Assembly: GCF_000974985.2 (NCBI RefSeq)
Contig: NZ_LAVA02000014.1
Location: 1-64,000 of the forward strand
Reading direction: 5' to 3'
From: Streptomyces mangrovisoli
GTDB taxonomy: Bacteria > Actinomycetota > Actinomycetes > Streptomycetales > Streptomycetaceae
Length of the DNA stretch: 64,000 nucleotides
Below, in pieces: positions 16,911 to 24,888 of this stretch. Numbering within the stretch: the stretch's first letter is position 1; every line of letters begins with the position of its first letter. Below the pieces are notes generated by a model, which was given only the letters and a program-made list of their open reading frames with translations, was not told the DNA's origin and did no database searches. The translations under genes were made by a program, and so were the position numbers.

Positions 16911-17816
16911 TCAGTGATGCGCGACGACGGCGACGGGCGCGGCCGCGTGGTGCAGCACGGCGTGGGTGACGTGCCCGACATGGGCGCCGAACGCCGCGCG
17001 CCGCACCCGTCGGCCGACGACCACCAGGGACGCCTCGCGGGAGGCGTCGATCAGCCGCCGCGCCGCGCCGCCCTGACCGGAGTCCACGGCGACCTCGACG
17101 TCCGGGTACTTCTCCCGCCAGCCGCGCAGCGCCGCGCCGAGTGCCGCGTCCCGCTGCCGGGCCAGGGACTGGTCGAAGTCCGGGTCGACGGCGATGCCGT
17201 AGGCGTAGTAGGGCGGCAGGTCCCAGCCGTGCACCACGCGCACCGAGGTGTCGCGCCGGGCGGCCTCCTCGAAGGCGAACGCGGCCACCGTGTCGTCCGG
17301 GCCGCGCAGGTCGACACCGAGGACGACGGGCCGGAACGGGGTGGCGGCGGACGGGACGCCCGCGGGGTCGCCCTCGTGCTCGTCGGCGGCCTGCTCCCCC
17401 GCCCGTACGACCACCACCGGGGTCTCGGCGTGGGCGATCACGGACAGGCCGACGGACCCGACGACGAACCCGGTGACGCCGCTCAGCCCGCGCGAGCCGA
17501 GGACGAGCAGTTCGGCCTCCTCCGCCGCCTTGGTCAGGGCGTCCGCGGGCGAGCCGTGGCGCTGCTCCGCGATCACCTCCAGGCCGGGGTGGCGCAGCGC
17601 GACCCCCTCGGCGGTCTCGCGGGGGATCCGCTCGCTCCAGTGCTGCAGGGTCTCGGCGCCCAGCATGGGCGCCTGGGCCAGCGGGTCCGGCGCGGGCTCC
17701 CAGACGTGCACGATCTTCAGGGCGGTGCCGCGCAGCTTCGCCTCGCGGGCCGCCCACTCCGTCGCGGCCCGGCTCTCGGGCGAGCCGTCGAGCCCTGCGA
17801 CCACCGTGCGCACCAT
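16911..17816 (-). CDS. Universal stress protein, tandem domains
   Basis: 301 aa. Domain 1 begins RTVVAGLDGSPESRAATEWAA and has the full ATP signature GSRGLSGVTGFVVGSVG; domain 2 begins VVLGVDLRGPDDTVAAFAF and ends HAVLHHAAAPVAVVAHH. ATG at 17816 (MVRTVVAG) is where homology starts. It may be first gene of a usp-adh-usp unit, since the adh start is 133 bp downstream on the same strand. The perfect operator at 17976-17989 lies 160 bp upstream, shared with the divergent SulP gene. Confidence 0.94.
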   Translation of the reverse strand: MVRTVVAGLDGSPESRAATEWAAREAKLRGTALKIVHVWEPAPDPLAQAPMLGAETLQHWSERIPRETAEGVALRHPGLEVIAEQRHGSPADALTKAAEEAELLVLGSRGLSGVTGFVVGSVGLSVIAHAETPVVVVRAGEQAADEHEGDPAGVPSAATPFRPVVLGVDLRGPDDTVAAFAFEEAARRDTSVRVVHGWDLPPYYAYGIAVDPDFDQSLARQRDAALGAALRGWREKYPDVEVAVDSGQGGAARRLIDASREASLVVVGRRVRRAAFGAHVGHVTHAVLHHAAAPVAVVAHH

Positions 17817-18224
17817 CGTTCTGCCTCCTGATCGTCCGGGCCGGTGATCCGGCGGCGGCACCGCTCCGGTGCCCCGCCGGAACCGGAGGGGATCTGTTCT
17901 CAGTGTCGGTCGGTGAAGCACTTCCAGCCTGGTGAGGCCGGAGTGCGCGCGGCAGGGGCCGCATGTCCCCGGGCGGGGCCGTTCGGCCCTAGGGCGGCCT
18001 CGGCGGGGCGGGCTCCGGACGGGCTTTCGGGCGGGCTTTCGGGCGGCCGTGGGCACGCGGCGTGAACTGGGGCTGAACGGCCCCTTCCGTGACCCGTGCG
18101 CCCCGTTCCACCCTGACAGTTCGGGGTCCGATGTCCACCCGGTGGAAGTTCCGGCAGGCCGGTGGTCCACCGGCCCGACGGTCCGACGGCCCCCTCTGTT
18201 CAGCGGTGCGGCGGAAGGAATCCC
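17817..18224. other. 408-bp divergent promoter region
   Basis: Between usp (leftward) and sulP (rightward). It contains one perfect operator (17976), a short direct repeat gggctttcgggc at about 18020-18045, and a hairpin GGCGGCACCG/CGGTGCCCCGCC near 17850-17880. No gene is visible. Confidence 0.6.
17976..17989. promoter_or_regulatory. Predicted OsdR/DevR-type operator, perfect
   Basis: GGGCCGTTCGGCCC, extended on both sides as GGGGCCGTTCGGCCCT, between the divergent usp (17816) and sulP (18225) genes. Confidence 0.7.
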
Positions 18225-20132
18225 ATGTCCCAGGGCCAGGGCGCGACCGAACCGGACACGTCCCGAGGGCGGCTCGGATGCGGCCCCGCCCGGCTGCCGC
18301 CCCCGGCCGACGCGGCCGGCACACGCACCCCCACCCCCACCCCCACCCGCACCCGCACCCGCACCCGCACCCGGTGGCTGCCCGGCCTCGCCCCGCTCGC
18401 GCACTACCGGCGCTCGTGGATCGGCGGCGACCTGCTGGCCGGCTGCACGGTGGCCGCGTATCTGGTGCCGCAGGTCATGGCGTACGCGGGGGTGGCCGGG
18501 CTGCCGCCGGTCAGCGGGCTCTGGGCGATCCTGCCCGCGCTCGGCGTGTACGCCCTGCTGGGCTCCTCGCGGCTGCTGTCGGTCGGCCCCGAGTCGACAA
18601 CGGCGCTGATGACGGCGGCCGTCGTGGCCCCGCTGGCCGGTTCGGACCCGGACCGCTACGCCGCCCTGGCCGCGGCCCTCGCCGTGACGGTCGGTCTGCT
18701 GTGCCTGGCGTCGCGCGCGCTGCGGCTCGGCTTCGTGGCCGATCTCTTCTCCCGGCCCGTGCTGACCGGCTATCTGGCGGGCGTGGCCCTGATCATGATC
18801 GTGGACCAGCTCCCCAAACTGACGGGCGTACCGGTGACCGGCACCGCCTTCTTCCCCCAACTCCGTTCGTTCCTGAGGCATTCGGGCTCCGTGCACGGGC
18901 CGACCCTGGTCTTCTCCGCACTGCTCCTGGGCCTCCTGTTCGCGGTGGCGCGCTGGACGCGCAGGCTGCCCGGACCGTTGCTCGCGGTGGTCCTGAGCAC
19001 GGCCGCGGTGGTCGTCCTCGGCCTCGACGACCGCTACGGCGTCAAGGTGATCGGCGAGATCCCCGCCGGGCTGCCGTCCTTCGCCCTGCCCGACCTCGCC
19101 CAACTGCCACAGCTGGTACCGGCCGCGCTGGGCGTGCTGCTCGTCGGCTACACGGACGTCGTGCTCACGGCCCGCGCCTTCACCCGGGACCGGCCGGACC
19201 GGACCGGCACCACGCACCGGACGGCCGGGACGGAGAAACCCGGCCCGTCCGACGGGAGGGACGACCCCGGTCGGCCCGACGAGCCGGCCCTCGACGCCGA
19301 TCAGGAACTGCTGGCCCTCGGCGCGGCGAACCTGGGCGCCGGTCTGCTGCACGGCTTCCCGGTCAGCAGCAGCGCCAGCCGCACCGCGCTGGCCTCCTCG
19401 GCGGGCGCCCGCAGCCAGGTGTACTCGCTGGTGGCGGGCGCGCTCGTGCTGGCCGTGCTGCTGTTCCTCGGTCCGCTGCTCGCCCGCACGCCCTCGGCCG
19501 TGCTCGGCGCGCTGGTCGTGTATGCCGCCGTCCGCATGATCGACCTGGCCGGCTTCCGCCGCCTCGCTTCCTTCCGCCGCCGTGAACTGCTGCTCGCCCT
19601 CGGCTGCCTGGCCGGGGTGCTGGCCCTGGACATCCTCTACGGCGTCCTCGTCGCCGTCGCCCTGTCGCTGGCCGAGCTGCTCAGCCGGGTGGCCCGCCCG
19701 CACGACGCCGTGGAGGGGCTGGTGCCCGGCCTCGCGGGGATGCACGACATCGACGACTACCCGAACGCCCGCACCGTGCCCGGACTGCTGGTCTACCGCT
19801 ACGACTCCCCGCTGTTCTTCGCCAACGCCGAGGACTTCCACCGCCGTGCGCTGGCCGCCGTCGACGAACAGACCGAACCGGTCCGCTGGTTCGTCCTCAA
19901 CACGGAGGCCAACGTGGAGGTGGACATCACCGCGCTCGACGCGGTCGACCAGTTGCGCCGCGAACTGGCCCGCAGGGGCGTGGTGTTCGCGCTCGCCCGG
20001 GTGAAGAAGGAACTGCTGGAGCAGTTGGAGGCGTACGGCCTCGCCGAGGCGGTCGGCCGGGACCTCGTCTTCCCCACGCTGCCGACGGCGGTGACCGCGT
20101 ACCGGTCGTGGTGCGGGTGCGGGCAGGGCTGA
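18225..20132 (+). CDS. SulP-family anion transporter with C-terminal STAS domain
   Basis: 635 aa inner-membrane transporter of the SLC26/SulP family (sulfate, bicarbonate or other anions; substrate not readable). About 10-12 hydrophobic segments span residues 60-505, with the family stretch LLAGCTVAAYLVPQVMAYAG near the start (cited in parts AAYLVPQVMAYAG). A 40-residue polar insertion sits in the loop near residue 325-365, and a STAS domain occupies about 515-630. Residues 32-50 are Thr-Pro then Thr-Arg dipeptides from a hexanucleotide repeat. ATG at 18225 has GGAAGGAATCCC. Convergent with carbamate kinase. Confidence 0.92.
   Translation: MSQGQGATEPDTSRGRLGCGPARLPPPADAAGTRTPTPTPTRTRTRTRTRWLPGLAPLAHYRRSWIGGDLLAGCTVAAYLVPQVMAYAGVAGLPPVSGLWAILPALGVYALLGSSRLLSVGPESTTALMTAAVVAPLAGSDPDRYAALAAALAVTVGLLCLASRALRLGFVADLFSRPVLTGYLAGVALIMIVDQLPKLTGVPVTGTAFFPQLRSFLRHSGSVHGPTLVFSALLLGLLFAVARWTRRLPGPLLAVVLSTAAVVVLGLDDRYGVKVIGEIPAGLPSFALPDLAQLPQLVPAALGVLLVGYTDVVLTARAFTRDRPDRTGTTHRTAGTEKPGPSDGRDDPGRPDEPALDADQELLALGAANLGAGLLHGFPVSSSASRTALASSAGARSQVYSLVAGALVLAVLLFLGPLLARTPSAVLGALVVYAAVRMIDLAGFRRLASFRRRELLLALGCLAGVLALDILYGVLVAVALSLAELLSRVARPHDAVEGLVPGLAGMHDIDDYPNARTVPGLLVYRYDSPLFFANAEDFHRRALAAVDEQTEPVRWFVLNTEANVEVDITALDAVDQLRRELARRGVVFALARVKKELLEQLEAYGLAEAVGRDLVFPTLPTAVTAYRSWCGCGQG
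18321..18373. repeat. Hexanucleotide repeat (CACCCN) in sulP
   Basis: About nine 6-bp units, first cacccc then cacccg, encoding (TP)3 followed by (TR)5. Slippage would change length without shifting frame. Confidence 0.85.
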
Positions 20133-20200
20133 TCGGCCCGCGCGAGGCGACTCGGGGCCGCCCTGACGGGCCGGGGTGTCCTCGCGGCTCCGCGGGCCGA
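20133..20200. terminator. Bidirectional terminator-like hairpin
   Basis: TCGGCCCGCG (20133-20142) pairs with CGCGGGCCGA (20191-20200), with further inner pairing, between the convergent sulP and carbamate kinase genes. Confidence 0.5.
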
Positions 20201-20207
20201 ACCGCCG

Positions 20208-21251
20208 TCACACGACCGGCAGTCCGGGGTGGACGAGCGTGCCGGACCGGCCGTGCACGATCGCGTCGGCCGCGTCGAGCGCGCCGATGGCCGCCAGTGC
20301 GCCGGTGCGTTCGACGAACCGGGCGGCCGCCTCCGCCTTCGGGCCCATGGAGCCCTCCGGGAGGTGGGCGCGGCGCAGTTGGGCCGGGGTGGCGTCGAGG
20401 ACGGGCCGCCGCTCCGGGGTGCCGTAGCCGGCGTAGACGTTGGGTACGTCCGTGAGGATCAGCAGGAAGTCGGCGACGATGTCCTCGGCCAGCCGTGCCG
20501 CGGCGAGATCCTTGTCCACGACGGCTTCGACGGGTCGCGTCAGTCCCGTCGGGCCGGCCGCGACGGGCACTCCGCCGCCCCCGCCGCAGAGCACGAGCGT
20601 GCCGAGCCCGAGCAGTGCCCGGACGGTCGCGGCCTCCTCGATCCACTGGGGCTCCGGGGCGGCGACCATCCGCCGCCAGCCGCCGCGCAGGGCGGGTCGG
20701 TCGGCGCCACCGGGTCCGTCGACGCCCTCGGGTCCGTCGGCGCCCGCGCGGGCCATCCGCCAGCCGTGCCGTGCGGCGAGCGTCAGCGCGGTCCGGCGCG
20801 GCAGGACCGGCCCCACGGGCGTGCCGGGCCGCTCGAACGCGGGGTCGTCGGCCCGTACCCGGGTGTGGGTGACCAGCGCGGCCACCTCGCGGTCCGGCAG
20901 CGCGTCACGGAAGGCGCCGGCCAGCAGGGAGCCGATCATGCCCTGCGAGCGCGCCGCGAGCAGGTCCAGGGGGAGGCGGCCGAGTGCCGGGTCGCCCACG
21001 ACCCCGGCACCTCCGTCGGCTGCCGCGCCGCCCTCGCCCGCCTGCCAAGGCACCGCGGCGGCCTCGCCCACCTGCCAAGACACCGCGGCGGCCTCCGGCC
21101 CGTCGCCGTACGTGATCACGAGCTGGTGGTCGTGGGCGAGCGGGGCCAAGGAGGTGGCCACGCGGACGGCGTTGGCGCGCAGGGCGGCGGCCTCCGGGCG
21201 CTCTCCCCGGCGCAGCAGAGCGTTGCCGCCGAGGGCGATGACGATACGCAT
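20208..21251 (-). CDS. arcC: Carbamate kinase-like protein
   Basis: Amino-acid-kinase fold; carbamate kinases make ATP from carbamoyl phosphate. 347 aa, longer than the usual 300-315. Family segments: MRIVIALGGNALLRR, LDLLAARSQGMIGSLL, PVVLPRRTALTL-like PVGPVLPRR, CGGGGGVPV, VVDKDLAAARLAEDIVAD and EGSMGPKAEAAARFV. The usual HGNGPQVG reads YGDGPEAAAVSWQ and is followed by two 10-residue repeats (AAAVSWQVGE, AAAVPWQAGE), so the N-terminal active-site loop is altered. ATG 21251. Divergent from the cNMP-fold/CBS operon; a 26-bp palindrome lies 36 bp upstream. No arginine deiminase genes nearby, so the carbamoyl-P source is unclear. Confidence 0.85.
   Translation of the reverse strand: MRIVIALGGNALLRRGERPEAAALRANAVRVATSLAPLAHDHQLVITYGDGPEAAAVSWQVGEAAAVPWQAGEGGAAADGGAGVVGDPALGRLPLDLLAARSQGMIGSLLAGAFRDALPDREVAALVTHTRVRADDPAFERPGTPVGPVLPRRTALTLAARHGWRMARAGADGPEGVDGPGGADRPALRGGWRRMVAAPEPQWIEEAATVRALLGLGTLVLCGGGGGVPVAAGPTGLTRPVEAVVDKDLAAARLAEDIVADFLLILTDVPNVYAGYGTPERRPVLDATPAQLRRAHLPEGSMGPKAEAAARFVERTGALAAIGALDAADAIVHGRSGTLVHPGLPVV
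21031..21090. repeat. 30-bp in-frame tandem duplication in the carbamate kinase gene
   Basis: Two 30-bp units (21031-21060, 21061-21090) differing at a few bases and encoding two 10-residue copies next to the altered active-site loop. Confidence 0.85.
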
Positions 21252-21286
21252 GGCTCGGCCCTTCGTGAGCGGATCCCGGCCCCGGG

Positions 21287-21312
21287 TTTGGACGGCCGTA
21301 CGGCCATCCAAA
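21287..21312. promoter_or_regulatory. 26-bp palindrome TTTGGACGGCCGTACGGCCATCCAAA
   Basis: Arms TTTGGACGGCCGT (21287-21299) and ACGGCCATCCAAA (21300-21312) are complementary except for one base pair. It differs from the GGnCCG operator and sits 36 bp upstream of the carbamate kinase start. A separate regulator is likely. Confidence 0.6.
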
Positions 21313-21377
21313 CGAGGACCGCCGTCGCGGACAGGACCCCGGAAGGCCCCGACGACGTGCCGCAAGACCCCCGCGAG

Positions 21378-21391
21378 GGGCCGGACGGCCC
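21378..21391. promoter_or_regulatory. Predicted OsdR/DevR-type operator, perfect
   Basis: GGGCCGGACGGCCC, 68 bp upstream of the cNMP-fold gene start at 21459. Confidence 0.7.
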
Positions 21392-21458
21392 ATGGAACCC
21401 CCGGCCCCGGGCGACGAGGCTGAAGGTGTCAGCTCCGTCCGTCACCTGGAGTCACGTC

Positions 21459-21920
21459 ATGAACGCTCCCACCACGACGACGAGGGCCCAGGCGCTCCCC
21501 GCCGGGCAGCTCCGGCGGCTCATGGCCCTCGCCCGCGAGGTGTCCTTCCCCGCGGGCACGCGGCTGTTCGAGGAGGGCGGCCACGCCGACCGCTTCTGGA
21601 TCGTGCGCACCGGCACCGTCGACCTCGACCTGCGGGTCGGCCGCCGCGCCGCCGTGATCGAGTCCCTGCGCCACAACGAACTCGTGGGCTGGTCCTGGCT
21701 GTACGCGCCGCACGTGCGGCACCTGGGGGCGGAGGCGGCGAGCCCGGTGCGGGCGTACGAGTTCGACGCGGACGCCGTGCGCCGCATGTGCGCCGAGGAC
21801 CCGGAGTTCGGCCGGGACGTCTCCCAGTGGGTGGGCGGCGTCGTCGCGCACCGGCTCCAGGCCGCGCGCACCCGGCTGCTGGACCTCTACCACCCGTACG
21901 GCAGCGGAGGCCCGCGATGA
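21459..21920 (+). CDS. Stand-alone cyclic-nucleotide-binding-fold protein, second copy
   Basis: 153 aa, close paralogue of the 9772 protein. Conserved core LFEEGGHADRFWIVRTG, LRHNELVGWSWLYAPHVRHLG and CAEDPEFGRDVSQWVGGVVAHRL (cited as FGRDVSQWVGGVVAHRL). No HTH follows. The cassette NELVGWSWLYAP again lacks the canonical Glu/Arg of cAMP sensors. ATG at 21459 with GGAG eight bases upstream. Its stop overlaps the CBS-BON start by four bases (ATGA), the same coupled arrangement as at 10257, which argues for a functional pair. Confidence 0.86.
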   Translation: MNAPTTTTRAQALPAGQLRRLMALAREVSFPAGTRLFEEGGHADRFWIVRTGTVDLDLRVGRRAAVIESLRHNELVGWSWLYAPHVRHLGAEAASPVRAYEFDADAVRRMCAEDPEFGRDVSQWVGGVVAHRLQAARTRLLDLYHPYGSGGPR

Positions 21921-22609
21921 GCGCGGACCCGGTCACCGACGGGGCGGCGGGAGGAGCCGCGGTGAAGCCGTTCCCGCACATCGTGAGCGACGTGATGACC
22001 CCGGCCGTGGCCACGGTCGGCCGCGACGCCCCTTTCAAGGAGATCGTGCGCGCGCTCCAGGAGCACGCGGTCAGCGCGCTGCCCGTGCTGGACGACGCGG
22101 GCCGGGTCGCCGGGATCGTGTCCGAGGCCGACCTGTTGCCCAAGGAGGAGTTCCGCGACGCCGACCCCGACCGGCGCACGCAGCTGCGCCGGCTCACCGA
22201 CCTCGCGAAGGCGGGGTCCGTCACCGCGGGTGAGCTGATGACCTCGCCCGCCCTCACCGTGCCGCCGGACGCCACCCTGGCCCGCGCCGCGCGCGCGATG
22301 GCCCGCGCCCGGGTCAAGCGGCTGCCCGTCGTCGACGAGTCGGGCGGGCTCGTGGGCATCGTGAGCCGGGGCGATCTGCTGAAGGTGTTCCTGCGCCCCG
22401 ACGACGACATCGCCGAGCAGGTGCGCCGCGAGGTGGTGGCGTACCTGTTGCCCGCCCCGGCGTCCGCGGTGCGCGTCGAGGTGCGGGAGGGGGTCGTCCA
22501 TCTCTCGGGACGGGTCCGGGACACCTCGCTCGTCACCGTGGCGACGCGCCTGGTGCGGGCGGTGGAGGGCGTGGTGGACGTGCGGTTCACCCTCGACGTG
22601 CCGCAGTGA
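21917..22609 (+). CDS. CBS-pair plus BON domain protein, second copy
   Basis: 230 aa. N-terminal 22 residues are variable; CBS1 HIVSDVMTPAVATVG to GIVSEADLLPKEEF, CBS2 AGELMTSPALTVPPD to GIVSRGDLLKVFL, then BON DIAEQVRREVVAYLL to VVDVRFTLDV. The segment between the CBS domains (DADPDRRTQLRRLTDLAK) is longer and more basic than in the 10257 copy. Translationally coupled to the cNMP-fold gene. Expected to sense adenine nucleotides by family; no ligand evidence in sequence. Confidence 0.92.
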   Translation: MSADPVTDGAAGGAAVKPFPHIVSDVMTPAVATVGRDAPFKEIVRALQEHAVSALPVLDDAGRVAGIVSEADLLPKEEFRDADPDRRTQLRRLTDLAKAGSVTAGELMTSPALTVPPDATLARAARAMARARVKRLPVVDESGGLVGIVSRGDLLKVFLRPDDDIAEQVRREVVAYLLPAPASAVRVEVREGVVHLSGRVRDTSLVTVATRLVRAVEGVVDVRFTLDVPQ

Positions 22610-22836
22610 GCCGGGCCTCGGGCGCGTGACCCGGCGCGTGACCCGCCGAAAAAGTGGCCGTGGCGTCCGCCGGGAAGGCCCCGTCCCGGGCCCCGCTCCC
22701 GGCGCGGAGGCGATGTCGCGGTCCCCGCGCCCGCCGGTCCCGGGGGCCGTCCCCCGGTCCCGCGGCCGCCCGTCGGGCGCCCCGGCCCGAAGGACGCCCG
22801 GACCCGCGCCGACCGGCGTGCTGCCAGGGTGATCCG

Positions 22837-23733
22837 ATGGATCGACACATGCGCACGGTGGACGATGTGCTGCGGCTCCTGGACGGCCTGTTCGCGCCCG
22901 GCGCCGACCGCTGGACGCGGGACGCGGGCGCCTCCTGGTGGGACGGCTTCTACGCGGACCGCGGTCGGCCCGTACCGTTCTTCGCGGACAAGCCGGACGA
23001 AAACCTCGTCGCGTACGGCGAACGCGGCCTGCTGGACCACCGCGCCTCGCACGGCGAACGCGGCCCGCTCGACCACCCCGCCGCGCACGGCGAACGCGGC
23101 CCGCCGGACAACCCCCTCGCGCACGGCGCACGCGGCCCGCTCCGACCGGGCCGCGCCCTGGACCTGGGCTGCGGCCCCGGCCGCAACGCGCTGCACCTGG
23201 CGTCGCTGGGGTTCACCGTGGACGCCGTCGACATGTCCCCGTCCGCCATCGCGTGGGCGAGGGAACGGGCCCGCGCGACCGGGGCCGAGGTCCGCTTCGT
23301 ATGCGGCGACGCGTTCGCGCTCGCGGACGGCGGGACCCTCCGGGGGCCGTACGACCTGATCTACGACAGCGGCTGTTTCCACCACCTGCCACCGCACCGA
23401 CGGATCAGCCATCTCGCTTTCCTCGAACGGCAGTTGGCGCCGGACGGACTGTTCGGACTCGTCTGCTTCGCCGCCGGCGGCGGCATGGGCTCCGAGGCCC
23501 CGGACGCGGACTTCTACCGCCGGGGCACCCTCGACGGCGGTCTGGCGTACACGGAGGAGTCGCTGCGCGGGATCTTCGCCGGACTGGAGGTGGTCGAGTC
23601 ACGCCGGATGCGCGCCGAGCCCGCGCACTCCGCCCGCTTCGGCGAGTCCTACCTCTGGACGTCCCTGTTCCGGCGCGTGCCCTGCCCACCGGTGAGCGGG
23701 ACGACGCCTCGGCGCGATGTCCTGCGGCCCTGA
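22837..23733 (+). CDS. SAM-dependent class I methyltransferase
   Basis: 298 aa. The Rossmann motif I is ALDLGCGPGRNALHLA (about 108-123), motif II VDAVDMSPSAIAWAR, motif IV YDLIYDSGCFHHLPPHRR; this resembles the TehB/thiopurine-type small-molecule methyltransferases. N-terminal part WWDGFYADRGRPVPFF is family-like. Between them, residues about 58-104 are four 12-residue repeats of type HGERGPLDHPAA, an insertion encoded by a 36-bp array. ATG at 22837 (MDRHMRTVDDVL) is where homology begins. Convergent with a usp. Substrate unknown; halide or chalcogenide methylation is one possibility. Confidence 0.85.
   Translation: MDRHMRTVDDVLRLLDGLFAPGADRWTRDAGASWWDGFYADRGRPVPFFADKPDENLVAYGERGLLDHRASHGERGPLDHPAAHGERGPPDNPLAHGARGPLRPGRALDLGCGPGRNALHLASLGFTVDAVDMSPSAIAWARERARATGAEVRFVCGDAFALADGGTLRGPYDLIYDSGCFHHLPPHRRISHLAFLERQLAPDGLFGLVCFAAGGGMGSEAPDADFYRRGTLDGGLAYTEESLRGIFAGLEVVESRRMRAEPAHSARFGESYLWTSLFRRVPCPPVSGTTPRRDVLRP
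23012..23150. repeat. 36-bp in-frame tandem repeat in the methyltransferase gene, four units
   Basis: The core acggcgaacgcggc recurs at 23015, 23051, 23087 and (one change) 23123, exactly 36 bp apart. The period equals that of the ppdK array. Confidence 0.9.
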
Positions 23734-23745
23734 ACGGCCGCCGGA

Positions 23746-23799
23746 CGGAGCGCCCCCGCCTCACGTGGGGGCTCTTGGCCTCACGTGGGGGGCGCTCCG
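23746..23799. terminator. Bidirectional terminator-like hairpin
   Basis: CGGAGCGCCCCC (23746-23757) pairs with GGGGGCGCTCCG (23788-23799), 12 bp, in the gap between convergent methyltransferase and usp genes. The loop holds a direct repeat CCTCACGTGGGGG. Confidence 0.65.
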
Positions 23800-23822
23800 C
23801 CCGGTGGGCCGTTCCGTTCCCG

Positions 23823-24644
23823 TCACGCGATGCCGGGCACGACGGCGACCGGGCAGTACGCGTGCCGCAGCACCGGATGCCCGGCCGGGCCCCGCCCCGC
23901 GCCCACCACCACGAGTCCCGCTCCCGCGCTCGCGTCGGTGAGGGCGCGCCGGGGGCGGTGCCGGATCCAGCGCGAGCGCACGGTGACGTCCGGGTGCCGC
24001 TTGCGCAGCGCCGCCAGTTCGGCGGTCGTGGCCCGGTGTCCGCGGCCGGGGCGACGGCCGCCGGGCAGGTGCAGGATCTCCAGGTCAGCGCCGCGCGCCG
24101 CCGCCTCGGCGAAGGCGAACCCTGCCGCTTCCCGAGCCGCCGGTGAACCGTCCTCGGACAGCACGACGGGCCCGGTCGCACCCGGCCTGCCGCACACCAC
24201 CAGCACCGGGGCGCCGCCGCGCGCGGTCAGGCGCCCGGTGGTCCGTCCGGGCCCGCGCGCGGTCAGGACGGGGCCCGGCCGTCGGCCGATCACGGTGAGG
24301 CACGCGTCGCGCGACTCGGCCGCGAGCACTGCGCCGGGCTCCCCGAGCAGGACCTCACGGACGATCGTCAGCCGTGGCGCGACCCGGCGTGCCCGGTCCT
24401 CGGCACGGGTGAGCACCTCGGCGACCGTCTCCCGCAGGCCGTCGCCGTCCGGGTCCCAGGGCGGGACCCCCACCGGCACCCGGTCCGACCAGGTCAGGAC
24501 GTACGTCAGCCGCAGTGCGGCCCCGCGCCTGCGGGCCTCGTCGGCCGCGGCCTCCACCGCGGTCAGGCTCGCCGCCGAGCCGTCCACCCCGACCACCACC
24601 GGGCCCGGGCCCGCGTCCTCGTCCTCGTCCGCACGACCGCCCAT
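23823..24644 (-). CDS. Universal stress protein, divergent nucleotide loops
   Basis: 273 aa, two Usp folds. Domain 1 starts VVVGVDGSAASLTAVEAAA but its loop reads GRRPGPVLTARGPGRTTGR rather than G-2x-G-9x-GS. Domain 2 (VVLSEDGSPAAREAAGFAF) ends RGPAGHPVLRHAYCPVAVVP. ATP binding is doubtful. ATG at 24644, preceded by GGAGGGGAGAGCCGAC. Divergent from the phosphoribosyltransferase fusion; the shared intergenic region is packed with operator-like palindromes. Confidence 0.9.
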   Translation of the reverse strand: MGGRADEDEDAGPGPVVVGVDGSAASLTAVEAAADEARRRGAALRLTYVLTWSDRVPVGVPPWDPDGDGLRETVAEVLTRAEDRARRVAPRLTIVREVLLGEPGAVLAAESRDACLTVIGRRPGPVLTARGPGRTTGRLTARGGAPVLVVCGRPGATGPVVLSEDGSPAAREAAGFAFAEAAARGADLEILHLPGGRRPGRGHRATTAELAALRKRHPDVTVRSRWIRHRPRRALTDASAGAGLVVVGAGRGPAGHPVLRHAYCPVAVVPGIA

Positions 24645-24731
24645 GTCGGCTCTCCCCTCCTGCGCCGGTCCGGTCGGGTCCGTCCGGCTCCCGAGGAGTC
24701 CAGCGTCCGTGCGTGACGCGGGCCGCGCAGG

Positions 24732-24745
24732 GGGCCGTACGGTCC
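24732..24745. promoter_or_regulatory. Predicted OsdR/DevR-type operator, perfect
   Basis: GGGCCGTACGGTCC, extended as GGGGCCGTACGGTCCC, 88 bp upstream of the usp start at 24644. Confidence 0.7.
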
Positions 24746-24852
24746 CGGACCCCGCCGATCGGCCCCTGCCCTCGGGGCCGGCGCGGTCGTCGTCCGTACG
24801 GAAGGCCGGAAGGCCCCTTTCCGCTCACGGAGAGCACACGGGTGCCGACTCA

Positions 24853-24866
24853 CGGCCGAACGGCCC
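24853..24866. promoter_or_regulatory. Operator-like site, one mismatch
   Basis: CGGCCGAACGGCCC; only the first base departs from the consensus. 117 bp upstream of the 24983 start. Confidence 0.5.
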
Positions 24867-24874
24867 CCCACAGG

Positions 24875-24888
24875 GGACCGTCCGCCCC
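24875..24888. promoter_or_regulatory. Operator-like site, one mismatch
   Basis: GGACCGTCCGCCCC, 22 bp start-to-start (about two helical turns) from the 24853 site. Confidence 0.5.

Noticed and set aside
17838..17885. GGCGGCACCG/CGGTGCCCCGCC hairpin as a riboswitch in the usp leader
   Set aside because: Only a simple stem in GC-rich DNA with no known riboswitch motif.
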